From: Candidatus Cloacimonadota bacterium
Lineage (GTDB): Bacteria; Cloacimonadota; Cloacimonadia; Cloacimonadales; Cloacimonadaceae
Length of the DNA stretch: 35,557 nucleotides
Assembly (NCBI GenBank): GCA_012839325.1
Contig: DUNQ01000052.1
Span: forward strand, 1-35,557
Direction of reading: 5' to 3'
The translations under genes and the position numbers were made by a program. Positions 13,377-21,940 of this stretch are shown here, piece after piece. Within the stretch, counting starts at the first letter, position 1, and every line of letters begins with the position of its first letter. The notes beneath the pieces are model-generated. The model saw nothing but the letters and a program-made list of their open reading frames with translations, ran no database searches and had not been told where the DNA came from.

Positions 13377-16300
13377 ATGGAAAATTCAAAACTTGTTGTA
13401 AAATTAGAGTTTAAAGGTAAAGAAGAGCTGCAACAGCTGATAGCTCAGATCGGGAAGAAGTATGATATCCCTGTGGATATCGACTTATCCACAGCTAAAC
13501 TGGGGGTTTTTAAAGAATTTGAGAACCGTTTTCAGAAACTATCTCAGACTGTAGTTGGCTTCAGCACTCATATGGGATTTGCTATTCAGGGCATCAAACA
13601 AATGTATTCTGTCCTACAAAAAGCTATTGGTCCTTTTATTAAGACATCAAGCGAGTTTGAACAGCTAAGGTTGCGTTTATTTAACCTTTATCAGGACACG
13701 GATAGGGCTACGGCGGCTTTTGAGAAATTTAGAAAGGTTGCTCTTGAGACTCCGGCTACATTGCGTGAAGTGGTGGAGGCGGGTGCGAACCTTAAGGCGT
13801 TTGGGCTGGATGCTGAGGATGTGCTTGAGAGTGTGCAGGACTTGGCGGCATTTATGGGGATCAATGTGGTTGAAGCTGCAAACGCCGTGGGGCGTGCCTT
13901 CGCGGGTGGTGCGGGTGCTGCGATGATGTTACGAGATCGAGGAATCCTGGAATTGATACGGAGTTTTAATGGGATTGATGATCTGAGCAAGCTGACGCTT
14001 CCAGAATTCAGAGAGGCAATGCTTTCCACGTTCAAGAGCACAGAGACGGGGATAGCCGGTTCATCTGCGAGAATGGCGGATTCTTATGCCGGGGCGATGG
14101 CTCAGATGCAAGATGCTATGGAAACGCTCTATGCGGTGGTTGGAGATCACTTTACGCCGGCTATTGCGGGGGCTGCGAGGGTTTTGACCAGATTTGTTGA
14201 AAAGCTTGCAGGGGCGAAATCCGGAGCGGAGGCTGTGAAGGCGTCCCTGACATCTCAGCGGGTGGAATTTGAGCGCTTAGTGATGGTATATAAAGACTTG
14301 CATCACAATCAGAGCCGTAGCACGGAAGACAATATCAAGTATCAGAAAACGATTAATGATTTGATGAATAAGTATCCTAATTATTTCAAGAAGATTGACT
14401 TGGAAAAAGGGGCTTGGAAGGACATTTCGAAGGCTATCGATTCGGCACGAGTGAGTTTGCAAGAATGGATTAACATCAAGATTAAAGAAGCCATTATTGA
14501 AGAGAAAAAAGATGAGATGGTGAAGCTGGTCAAGAAAGAAAGTGATGCGACATTTGAATTAGAAACTCTGCTTGCTGAATTTGAGGCGGGTACTAAAAGC
14601 CGCACAATGCAAGTAGTTGCGGCTCCCGACCCGTTGTCTCCGCACTATCGGGCAGATCGACCGCGTTATGTCTCAAAAGAATCATGGGATTCTAAGCGTG
14701 AGAAAAAGCTTCAGGCAAACATCGCAAAATATCAGTCTGATTTAAATGAAATCAATGAAGAGATTGCTCGTAGAGTGGCAATGATTGCGGGTGTGGAGGT
14801 TGAGGAGCCAGGGGGTGGCGGCGGTGGAAGTAAATCGGGCGCGACCGGCAGGACGGAATTTCCTCAGGCTGAGATTGATTCTATCATGAGAGAGATCGAG
14901 GCATATCGTGTGCTACGTGAAGCTAATTATAATGAGGAATTAGCGCAAATCGAGACATTAAAGCAGGAGTATTCATTAAAACTTAAGGCGGTGGCGGGTA
15001 ATGCCGATGCAGAGCGGGATTTGGTGGAGAAAAGAGATAGAGAGATTGCTGAAATCGAGAATAATATGAAAGAGCAAAATGAGAAGGATGAGGCGGCGCA
15101 TTATGATAAGCTAAAGTTTTATGCAGAGGGATATTATGATTGGAAGGCAGGACGGATCAGAGAGGAGGCGGAGCGGAGTGGATCGCCTCAGTCTTGGGTG
15201 GATGATCAAATGGCGCAGTTAGAGCGTGAGCAGGAAGAGTGGGACAGGCGGGCTGTCCTGGCTTTCGAGGAGAAATATGAGACTGAGATGATGCATCTGG
15301 GGCAATTGCGTGATCTTGGGCTGGCGACGTATTCAGAGGTTGCGGATAAGTCCTGGGAATACTATCGCTCTCTGAAGGCGATTTTAGAAGCGGATGGGGA
15401 GCTTTCAGAGGAGGAGAAAGAGCTTTTGGCGATCTATCAGAAACGGGCGCAGGGAGCGCAATTGGCGGTGAATCGTGAGAGTGATTTGGCTCGGTATTAT
15501 AATGAAATAAAGTTTTTGGATGAGGGCTATTATGATTGGAAAAAGGCGCGCATTGAGGAGGATGTGCGGACAATGGAGCTGTCTGAGGAGCAGAAATTCG
15601 AGCTGGTAAAGGCTCGACTGGATGAGCTGAAGCGTGAATTAGGGATATTTGAAGATGAAAAAAGAGATAAGACACTGTTTGGGCACATGTTGGATCGTTT
15701 GGGGGTTCCGAAAGAAGAGCAGAATAAAATTGAAGGTGCTTTTCGAGATATGGCTAATCGGATTAGTGGGATATTTAGTCAGATGTATAACAATCTTGGT
15801 TTGCAGAGGGATAAGTCTCTGAAGGATTTGGAGAAGCGGGCTAAGCAGGAGCGGAAAACTGATGTATGGTTGGCGAAGGAAAAGGAGCGGATCAATGAGG
15901 AATATGAGAAGAAACAGCGCGATATGAAACGCTCGGAGCAGAAGATGCAACTCGCGTCTGCAACGGTGAATACATTAGAGGGGATTACGAATGCATTGAC
16001 GATTAAGCCGGCTTGGTTGGCGCCGGTTGTTGCTGGGGCTATGGGGGCTCTGGGGTTTGCGCAGGTGAAGTTGATCGCGGAACAGAAGTTTGCAACCGGT
16101 GGGCTTTTCAGGGGGAAGGGGAGCACTACTTCGGACTCAAATATCATCGCGGTGTCTGATCATGAGTATATTGTTTCTGCAGATAGAGTTAAGCAGTTTG
16201 GAGTGGGGTTCTTTGATGCGCTGAACTTTGGGGGTGCAGAGCAGATTAGGAAGGCTTTGAGTGGGTTTCAGATGCCGGTACTGGCGCCGGTTGCTGTGGC

Positions 16301-16451
16301 TCCCAGGACGGGTGGGTTTGCGACTGGTGGGCATGTTGGGGCTGCTTCGGATCGTGTGCGGGATGTGCAGATGAATGTTGTTCTGAAATGTGACGGAAAA
16401 GAACTTGCGCGGGCAGTTGCGAGAGGAAATAAAAAAATAATTTCTACTTGA
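13377..16451 (+). CDS. Tail tape measure protein
   Basis: A 1024-residue protein. ATG 13377 is preferred over 13371 because AAGGA ends at 13369 and gives a seven-base gap. An N-terminal tape-measure domain contains SEFEQLRLRLFNL, then VVEAGANLKAFGLDAEDVLE and GRAFAGGAGAAMMLRDRGI. Long charged coiled coils occupy about residues 270-860; a Gly-rich hinge lies near 480. Hydrophobic segments follow near 870-900, and the C-terminus is Gly-rich. Two related blocks begin near residues 575 and 707, each with EGYYDWK. At about 1.5 angstrom per residue it would set a tail roughly 150 nm long. It is the last phage gene seen; no distal tail genes follow. Confidence 0.9.
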   Translation: MENSKLVVKLEFKGKEELQQLIAQIGKKYDIPVDIDLSTAKLGVFKEFENRFQKLSQTVVGFSTHMGFAIQGIKQMYSVLQKAIGPFIKTSSEFEQLRLRLFNLYQDTDRATAAFEKFRKVALETPATLREVVEAGANLKAFGLDAEDVLESVQDLAAFMGINVVEAANAVGRAFAGGAGAAMMLRDRGILELIRSFNGIDDLSKLTLPEFREAMLSTFKSTETGIAGSSARMADSYAGAMAQMQDAMETLYAVVGDHFTPAIAGAARVLTRFVEKLAGAKSGAEAVKASLTSQRVEFERLVMVYKDLHHNQSRSTEDNIKYQKTINDLMNKYPNYFKKIDLEKGAWKDISKAIDSARVSLQEWINIKIKEAIIEEKKDEMVKLVKKESDATFELETLLAEFEAGTKSRTMQVVAAPDPLSPHYRADRPRYVSKESWDSKREKKLQANIAKYQSDLNEINEEIARRVAMIAGVEVEEPGGGGGGSKSGATGRTEFPQAEIDSIMREIEAYRVLREANYNEELAQIETLKQEYSLKLKAVAGNADAERDLVEKRDREIAEIENNMKEQNEKDEAAHYDKLKFYAEGYYDWKAGRIREEAERSGSPQSWVDDQMAQLEREQEEWDRRAVLAFEEKYETEMMHLGQLRDLGLATYSEVADKSWEYYRSLKAILEADGELSEEEKELLAIYQKRAQGAQLAVNRESDLARYYNEIKFLDEGYYDWKKARIEEDVRTMELSEEQKFELVKARLDELKRELGIFEDEKRDKTLFGHMLDRLGVPKEEQNKIEGAFRDMANRISGIFSQMYNNLGLQRDKSLKDLEKRAKQERKTDVWLAKEKERINEEYEKKQRDMKRSEQKMQLASATVNTLEGITNALTIKPAWLAPVVAGAMGALGFAQVKLIAEQKFATGGLFRGKGSTTSDSNIIAVSDHEYIVSADRVKQFGVGFFDALNFGGAEQIRKALSGFQMPVLAPVAVAPRTGGFATGGHVGAASDRVRDVQMNVVLKCDGKELARAVARGNKKIIST

Positions 16452-16457
16452 ATGTTT

Positions 16458-16556
16458 CCAAATGGGTTGACAAATTGACAGGCGGTTTGGTAAGGTGGTG
16501 ATAACTATGGGGCGTTATTTCCAAAGGGGTTGTCCAAAGTGACCAAAGGGGTTGTC
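16458..16556 (+). repeat. Three copies of a 14-bp sequence at the prophage-chromosome boundary
   Basis: CCAAATGGGTTGAC (16458-16471) is followed by CCAAAGGGGTTGTC at 16521-16534 and 16543-16556, the last two 22 bases apart and identical. A degenerate half copy (CCAAAGTGAC) lies between them. This noncoding stretch begins six bases after the last phage gene. Repeated protein-binding-site-like units at an element end recall transposase sites of Mu-type phages, but operators or an attachment region are also possible. Confidence 0.65.
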
Positions 16557-16570
16557 GCGGGATAACATGC

Positions 16571-16599
16571 TTTAGATATCACGTTATTTAGATTATACT
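16571..16599 (+). promoter_or_regulatory. Candidate promoter of the EF-G-like gene cluster
   Basis: TTTAGA (16571-16576) and TATACT (16594-16599) are 17 bases apart, about 95 bases before the EF-G-like start. A perfect TTGACA at 16611-16616 lacks a good -10 at 16-18 bases. Either could initiate transcription of the downstream cluster. Confidence 0.4.
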
Positions 16600-16693
16600 A
16601 AACAAAAGCATTGACACCTATCAAGCTATGAAAAAGATTGTCCATAAAGGAATAAAAATGTTTAAATTATGACATTAATAGATGAGGAAAAAC

Positions 16694-18751
16694 ATGAAAG
16701 ACTACTCAATGAATAAGTTACGCAATCTAATGTTTGTCGGCTCAAGTGGTGCCGGCAAGACAAGCCTGGCAGAACAAATTTTCCATCTCACCAAAGCGAG
16801 CAATCGTTTGGGCAAGATTGATGAAGGAAATACAATTTTGGACTTTGATCCCGAAGAGATCGCCAGGAAGTCATCTTTAGGGCTTTCTATCGGTTATGTA
16901 GATTATAAAGGCCATAGAATCAATATATTGGACGCACCCGGCTCTCCCGACTTTGTGGGCGATACCGTGGTTGCAATTCCCGCCGTGGAAAACGTGGTCG
17001 TGGTTGCAAATGCAACGGGCGGATTTGAGGTCGGCCTCGAGCTCGCTCTCGAACAATTGGAAGACAAAAAGAAAGGCAGAATCATCCTTGTAAATCGCAT
17101 GGATAACGAACATGCCGATTACGACAAGACCCTTGAAGCCATCTATGAAAATGCCGGCTTCAATCCCGTGAAGATTCACATCCCCATCGGCAAAGAAGGC
17201 GGATTTACAGGCGTTGTGGACATCATCAAGCAAAAAGCTATCACTGCAGACGGTGAAGGCGAAATCCCCGCCGATATGGCAGACATCGTGGAAGATGCAC
17301 GCATGCAGCTCATGGAATCAGTAGCGGAAACCGATGAAGAGCTTCTCAATGAATTCTTAGAAAATATGGAGCTCAGTGAAGAGAGCCTTATCCGCGGCAT
17401 GAAAAAAGCCATCAGCGAAGGCGAACTATCCCCTGCTTTTGCTTGCTCAGCCGGAACCGGTGTGGGCGTTCTTGCTTTCTTACAGGGCGCGATAGACTAT
17501 CTTCTTTCTCCCGAAGATTGCAAAGAAATGCAGCTTCAGGAAGGTGAAGATACAAAAGACTTTGTCTGCAGCCCCGACGGCGAGCTTTTGGGCTATATGT
17601 TCAAGCTCTATGCAGATCCCAGCATGGGCGAATTTGCTTATGTGAGAATGTTTTCGGGCACCATCAAGAGCGGAACCGAGTTCTTCGCTCCCGAACGCGA
17701 TATCAAAGACAAAGCCGGAAATATGTATTACATGTTAGGTAAAAACAGACATGATACGAGCGAAATCAGAGCCGGTGAGATCGGTGGACTGGTGAAGCTC
17801 AGAAGTGCACGCGTGATGAACAGCATCGTTGCGCCGAATGCACGCCATACCATAATTCCCGTCGAATTGCCTCCCGCCACGACTTGGCAAGCCATCAAGG
17901 CAATGAACCAAAGCGACGAAGACAAGATCGGCTCCAGCTTGCAGAGAGTCATCGCCGAAGATAGCACCCTGCGCTATGAACTCAATCCCGAAACTCAGGA
18001 AAACGTTCTTGCAGGCATGGGCGAACAACAGCTTCAGCTCGTGATCAAAAAGCTCAAAAACCGCTATAAAGTGGATGCTGAGCTCCAGGCTCCGCGCATC
18101 TCTTATAAAGAGACCATCACTGCCGGCGCCGAAAGTCAACACCGTCATAGAAAGCAATCCGGCGGTCGCGGGCAATATGGTGAAGTATATTTTAGAATTA
18201 AACCCACCGAACGCGGTGCAGGTTTTGAATTTGTAAACGCCATCGTTGGCGGAGTGATTCCTTCAAACTTCATTCCTGCCATCGAGAAAGGCTTGGTTGA
18301 GACCATGGAAGAAGGCATCATTGCCGGCTATCCCGTTGTCGATATCTCGGTAGAGGTCTATTATGGCAGCTATCACGATGTGGACAGCTCTGAGATGGCT
18401 TTCAAGATCGCTTCATCCGTGGCTCTTAAAGAAGGTTTCAAAAAATGTAAACCGATTTTGCTGGAACCCATTCACGATCTCGTCATCATCGTCCCCAGTG
18501 AATATATGGGCGATGTGATGGGCGATATTTCCACGCGCAGAGGTCGCATCATGGGAATGGAACAGAAAGGCAAAAAGCAATATTTGAGTGCGCAAATGCC
18601 TGTCGTAGAAATGTATAACTACTTCCCCGCACTGAAGTCATTCACGCAGGGACGTGGTCGCTTTACTCAAGAGTTTTCACACTATGAAAGAGTCCCGGAA
18701 GACGTGGCTCAGAGAGTAATCGCAGCTTGGCAGGACGACGACGCTCAGTAA
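16694..18751 (+). CDS. EF-G-like translational GTPase (EF-G2 type)
   Basis: A 685-residue GTPase with the five-domain layout of elongation factor G. I start it at 16694, which GAGG precedes; ATG 16682 has no ribosome site. The G1 loop is GSSGAGKT (16-23) rather than the GHxDxGKT of canonical EF-G. Switch II reads DAPGSPDF instead of DTPGHVDF, so the catalytic His is replaced by Ser; G4 is NRMD. Domain IV and the C-terminal fold are complete (QSGGRGQYGEV, MGDISTRRGRIMGM). These changes mark the EF-G-like paralogue family, whose role in ribosome function is less defined than that of translocase FusA. It heads the cluster with yebC and ruvC. Confidence 0.88.
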   Translation: MKDYSMNKLRNLMFVGSSGAGKTSLAEQIFHLTKASNRLGKIDEGNTILDFDPEEIARKSSLGLSIGYVDYKGHRINILDAPGSPDFVGDTVVAIPAVENVVVVANATGGFEVGLELALEQLEDKKKGRIILVNRMDNEHADYDKTLEAIYENAGFNPVKIHIPIGKEGGFTGVVDIIKQKAITADGEGEIPADMADIVEDARMQLMESVAETDEELLNEFLENMELSEESLIRGMKKAISEGELSPAFACSAGTGVGVLAFLQGAIDYLLSPEDCKEMQLQEGEDTKDFVCSPDGELLGYMFKLYADPSMGEFAYVRMFSGTIKSGTEFFAPERDIKDKAGNMYYMLGKNRHDTSEIRAGEIGGLVKLRSARVMNSIVAPNARHTIIPVELPPATTWQAIKAMNQSDEDKIGSSLQRVIAEDSTLRYELNPETQENVLAGMGEQQLQLVIKKLKNRYKVDAELQAPRISYKETITAGAESQHRHRKQSGGRGQYGEVYFRIKPTERGAGFEFVNAIVGGVIPSNFIPAIEKGLVETMEEGIIAGYPVVDISVEVYYGSYHDVDSSEMAFKIASSVALKEGFKKCKPILLEPIHDLVIIVPSEYMGDVMGDISTRRGRIMGMEQKGKKQYLSAQMPVVEMYNYFPALKSFTQGRGRFTQEFSHYERVPEDVAQRVIAAWQDDDAQ

Positions 18752-18770
18752 TCTAAAGTGAGGTTTTAAA

Positions 18771-19523
18771 ATGGCTGGACATAATAAATGGAGTTCGATC
18801 AAGCATAAAAAGGCAGCGACAGATGCCAAACGCGGGAAGCTCTATACCCGCATAGCCAGGGAGATCATCCTTGCGGCCAAGCAGGGTGGGGGAGACCCCG
18901 ATATGAACCCGCGCCTCAGAACGGCAATGTTGTCAGCCAGAAATGCGAATATGCCCAGAGACAATATCGAGCGCGCAATCAGGCGTGGAACCGGTGATGT
19001 CGAAGGTGCAACTTACGAAGAAATAACCTATGAAGGCTATGGACATAATGGCGTTGGAATCGTGGTGGAAACCATGACCGATAACAAAAACCGTACCGTC
19101 TCCGAAGTTCGCCACATGTTCTCTAAGTTTGGCGGAAACCTTGCAGAGACCGGTGCTGTGTCTTGGAACTTCGATCTCAAAGGCTATTTTCAGGTGCCGC
19201 GTAGTGATCAGGATGAAGAGGAATTCTTTATGGAAGCCCTCGAAGCCGGTGCAGACGACGTGATCACCGAAGAGGAATACTTTGAGATCTATACCGAACC
19301 CGGTGAGTTCCACAATGTTCTCGGCAAGTTTGAGGAAGCAGGATACAAGGTGGAAGAAGCCTCGCTTACCCGCGTTCCGAAAAACACCATCAATGCCGAT
19401 GATGTAGCCGAAAAGCTTTTGAAGCTCATAGATATGCTTGAGGAATTGGACGATGTTCAAAAGGTTTATGCCAATTTTGAATTGTCCGACGAGGTTATGG
19501 AAAAGCTTGCCGCGGAAGATTAA
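18771..19523 (+). CDS. yebC: YebC/PmpR family protein
   Basis: A 250-residue protein with the diagnostic N-terminus MAGHNKWSSIKHKKAATDAKRGK and motifs NMPRDNIERAI and YEGYGHNGVGIVVE; the family is usually about 245 residues. Members have been described as DNA-binding transcriptional regulators and, more recently, as factors that help ribosomes through difficult proline-rich stretches. It lies 19 bases after the EF-G-like gene and six bases before ruvC, the common yebC-ruvCA arrangement. It appears intact; GTGAGG upstream is the probable ribosome site. Confidence 0.95.
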   Translation: MAGHNKWSSIKHKKAATDAKRGKLYTRIAREIILAAKQGGGDPDMNPRLRTAMLSARNANMPRDNIERAIRRGTGDVEGATYEEITYEGYGHNGVGIVVETMTDNKNRTVSEVRHMFSKFGGNLAETGAVSWNFDLKGYFQVPRSDQDEEEFFMEALEAGADDVITEEEYFEIYTEPGEFHNVLGKFEEAGYKVEEASLTRVPKNTINADDVAEKLLKLIDMLEELDDVQKVYANFELSDEVMEKLAAED

Positions 19524-19529
19524 CCCACT

Positions 19530-20015
19530 ATGATAATTGTGGGTATTGATCCCGGCAGTCGCTATTGTGGCTATGGCCTGATCCAAACCCAAGCAAATAA
19601 AGTTATAGCCGCGGGTTGCGACGTAATAGATGTAACCCGCGTCTCTAATTTGGGTGAGAGGCTGGTCTTGATCCATTCCAAGATCACTGAGGTCTTGGAG
19701 GAATATCAGCCTGATTGCGCCGCCATAGAATCGATGTTTTTTCAAAAACATATCCGCAGCGTATTCACTCTTGGACACGCTCGCGGAGTGATTCTCCTGG
19801 CTCTGGCTCAAAAGGGGATTCCCATCTTTGAATACAGCCCTCGCGAAGTAAAGAAAGCGGTGGTGGGGAATGGGAATGCCGATAAAGAGCAGGTTCGATA
19901 TATGATAGACAAGATCTATAAACTGGAAGCAAGCAACAAAAAAGATGATGCTTACGATGCTTTGGCGATTGCAACAGCTCACTTTAACAGAATTAAATTG
20001 GATGCATTACAATGA
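19530..20015 (+). CDS. ruvC: Holliday junction resolvase RuvC
   Basis: A 161-residue endonuclease that cuts four-way DNA junctions as a dimer on the RuvAB complex. The catalytic acids are in place: Asp7 in GIDPGS, Glu67 in AAIESMFF, and Asp140 and Asp143 in KKDDAYDALAIA. HARGVILLA is the conserved central helix. Its start is six bases after yebC with only a weak ribosome site, so coupling to yebC is likely. Its stop overlaps the ruvA start as ATGA. No ruvB is seen in the window. Confidence 0.97.
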   Translation: MIIVGIDPGSRYCGYGLIQTQANKVIAAGCDVIDVTRVSNLGERLVLIHSKITEVLEEYQPDCAAIESMFFQKHIRSVFTLGHARGVILLALAQKGIPIFEYSPREVKKAVVGNGNADKEQVRYMIDKIYKLEASNKKDDAYDALAIATAHFNRIKLDALQ

Positions 20016-20614
20016 TATTTTATCTTAAAGGGATTCTTGCTCATAAAAGCCCTATTATGGCTGTAATAGACACCGGTGGTGTGGGTTGGGAAATACTCAT
20101 TCCCGTATCCACTTTCGAGGTCTTGCCCAATGTGGGTTCAGAATGCAGTCTATATGCGCATCTTAATATTACTCAGGACGATATGCGTGTGTTTGGCTTT
20201 GCAAGCTATGCTGAAAAAGAGCTATTTGTATTGCTCAACAAAGTAAGCGGCATAGGGCCAAAGATTGCCATCTCTGTGCTTTCAACGCTTAGCGTTTCGG
20301 CCTTTATCAGAAGCGTTCGCAGTGCGGAAGAGGCACTTCTTACACGGGTTCCGGGGATAGGCAAAAAGACTGCACAGCGCATCATCATCGAGCTCAAGGA
20401 TAAGGTACACCATCTCATGGAACATCTTGATGCCTCGGATCTCCCGATGACAGATGGCGCAATGCAGGAAACCGAAGATGCGCTCTTGGCACTGGGCTTC
20501 AATCTGCAAGCCATCCAAAAAGAGCTTAAACTGCTCAAGGAAGAAGAGCTTGCCATGCCCGCCGAACAGCTCATCAAAGAACTGATTAAAAGACTATACC
20601 AGAGGGCAAAATGA
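20012..20614 (+). CDS. ruvA: Holliday junction helicase subunit RuvA
   Basis: A 200-residue protein of usual length. Residues about 1-62 form the OB-fold that begins MIFYLKGILAHKSP. Two helix-hairpin-helix motifs follow: NKVSGIGPKIAISVLS near 71-86 and VPGIGKKTAQRIIIELKDK near 106-125. A flexible acidic linker leads to the C-terminal domain (EDALLALGFNLQAIQKEL) that contacts RuvB. It clamps Holliday junctions as a tetramer so that RuvB can drive branch migration. Both ends overlap neighbours as ATGA, so ruvC, ruvA and rsmB are translationally coupled. Confidence 0.97.
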   Translation: MIFYLKGILAHKSPIMAVIDTGGVGWEILIPVSTFEVLPNVGSECSLYAHLNITQDDMRVFGFASYAEKELFVLLNKVSGIGPKIAISVLSTLSVSAFIRSVRSAEEALLTRVPGIGKKTAQRIIIELKDKVHHLMEHLDASDLPMTDGAMQETEDALLALGFNLQAIQKELKLLKEEELAMPAEQLIKELIKRLYQRAK

Positions 20615-21927
20615 ACTTTCGTTTAGAAGCATACAATGTTATCTTGAGAGTGCTTAGAGGGAGCGAGTTTTCGGATTCTCTTCTCAATCAGCGCGCTCGC
20701 AAGCTGAAGAAAGATGGCGAGGCGGTAGGGCTCTTTTATGCCACCGTCAAAGGCGTCATCAAGAAAAAGCAAAAGCTCGAATACATACTTTCTTTTTATA
20801 CCGACCCCGATAAATATCAGGATACAGATATCAAGATTAAGGTAATGCTATACTTAGGGCTGTATCAGCTCATCTATTTGGATAGCATTCCGCCGCATGC
20901 CGCGGTGCATGAAACGGTGGAGCTGGCAAAAAAACAGCTCTCGCCTGCGGTGGGGGACTTCGTCAATGCGGTCTTGCGTGAATATCAAAGAGAAGATCGC
21001 GTTACATATCCCACCGATCCTGCCGAACGTATCTCAAATGAACATTCCTATCCCTTGGATCTGATCAAGACTTGGATCTCGCTCTGGGGAGAGGAAGATA
21101 CCGAATATTTGGCGATGCACTTCAATGAGAATCCTGAGCTGCATATCAGGGTAAACTCTGTTGCCACCACGGCTACAAAGCTGCAGAACTATTTCTCTCG
21201 CCGAGATATAGAGATCATCCCCTGTGAGGCGAGTAAAATGATGTTCCACACCACTCAAGGTGCAGAAGTGCTGGAAGAAGTGGCGTTCTCCGAAGGCTAT
21301 TTCACCGTGCAGGATACCTCTGCGGCGATGGTGGTGGAGCTTCTCGATCCCAAAAAAGATCAATCGGTCTTGGATCTTTTTGCCGCTCCCGGTGGTAAAT
21401 GCACCTATATCTCTGAAATCATGCAGAATAGCGGGGAAGTCGTTGCTGTCGATAGATCTCCCAAGAAGATGAAGATGCTCAAACGGGCGGCGGATAGACT
21501 GCAGCTTAACAACATTATTTTAGTTACCACGGATGCGCTGAAATATGGTCCCATTGCTCCGGCATTCGATAGAGTGCTCGTGGATGCGCCCTGCTCCGGA
21601 TGGGGTGTATTCTCGCGTAAAGCCGACCTCCGTTGGCAAAATCACAGCGATATAGAAGAGCTTATCAGGCTACAATCAAGATCTTTAGACTATGGCGCAA
21701 ACTTCGTGAAACCCGGTGGTTATATGGTCTACTCCACCTGCACCATGAATCCGGACGAGAACGAAGAACAGGTGAAAGCTTTCCTCAGCCGCAATCCTAA
21801 GTTCTCTTTGGTGCCGGCAGAGAAATACATTCCCAAAGAATATACGGAAGACGGATATCTCAAGACGATTCCGTTCAAACACTTCATGGACGGCGCTTTT
21901 GCCGCCAAGCTCGTGAAGTCCACTTGA
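20611..21927 (+). CDS. rsmB: 16S rRNA m5C967 methyltransferase RsmB
   Basis: A 438-residue enzyme. Residues about 1-135 are a NusB-like RNA-binding domain (NFRLEAYNVILRVL, PPHAAVHETVELAKK). The rest is a SAM-dependent methyltransferase: the SAM loop LDLFAAPGGKC is at 254-264, VDAPCSGWG carries Cys328, and YSTCTMNPDENE carries Cys377, the expected catalytic pair for 5-methylcytosine formation. It would methylate C967 of 16S rRNA. The start overlaps ruvA as ATGA; the PASTA gene follows after 13 bases. The N-terminal NusB domain separates RsmB from the related RsmF. Confidence 0.93.
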   Translation: MNFRLEAYNVILRVLRGSEFSDSLLNQRARKLKKDGEAVGLFYATVKGVIKKKQKLEYILSFYTDPDKYQDTDIKIKVMLYLGLYQLIYLDSIPPHAAVHETVELAKKQLSPAVGDFVNAVLREYQREDRVTYPTDPAERISNEHSYPLDLIKTWISLWGEEDTEYLAMHFNENPELHIRVNSVATTATKLQNYFSRRDIEIIPCEASKMMFHTTQGAEVLEEVAFSEGYFTVQDTSAAMVVELLDPKKDQSVLDLFAAPGGKCTYISEIMQNSGEVVAVDRSPKKMKMLKRAADRLQLNNIILVTTDALKYGPIAPAFDRVLVDAPCSGWGVFSRKADLRWQNHSDIEELIRLQSRSLDYGANFVKPGGYMVYSTCTMNPDENEEQVKAFLSRNPKFSLVPAEKYIPKEYTEDGYLKTIPFKHFMDGAFAAKLVKST

Positions 21928-21940
21928 TTCGAGGTCTAAG

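Larger units (their letters stand above)
1..16451. mobile_element. Prophage, early control region plus head-tail module (left end outside window)
   Basis: A continuous run of phage genes: leftward early operon, self-cleaving repressor, XkdF-type protease, capsid, portal, Mu gp28-like terminase, tail chaperone and tape measure. The absence of a recognisable sheath gene suggests a long non-contractile tail, but the sheath could be outside the window. The left end, with replication, integration or transposition genes, is not in the window. On the right, phage genes stop with the tape measure at 16451 and chromosomal genes begin at 16694. No lysozyme, distal tail or receptor-binding gene follows the tape measure, so the element is either organised unusually or truncated. 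The + strand is G-rich across the whole element, including the leftward operon. The terminase type hints at a transposable (Mu-like) phage, but no transposase is visible. Confidence 0.82.

Noticed and set aside
16611-16639. TTGACA at 16611 as a full promoter
   Set aside because: No acceptable -10 lies 16-18 bases downstream; the pair at 16571/16594 is better balanced.
18933-19982. A 349-codon leftward open frame across yebC and ruvC
   Set aside because: It spans two certain genes on the other strand, and its Phe/His/Gly-rich content is that of a shadow frame.
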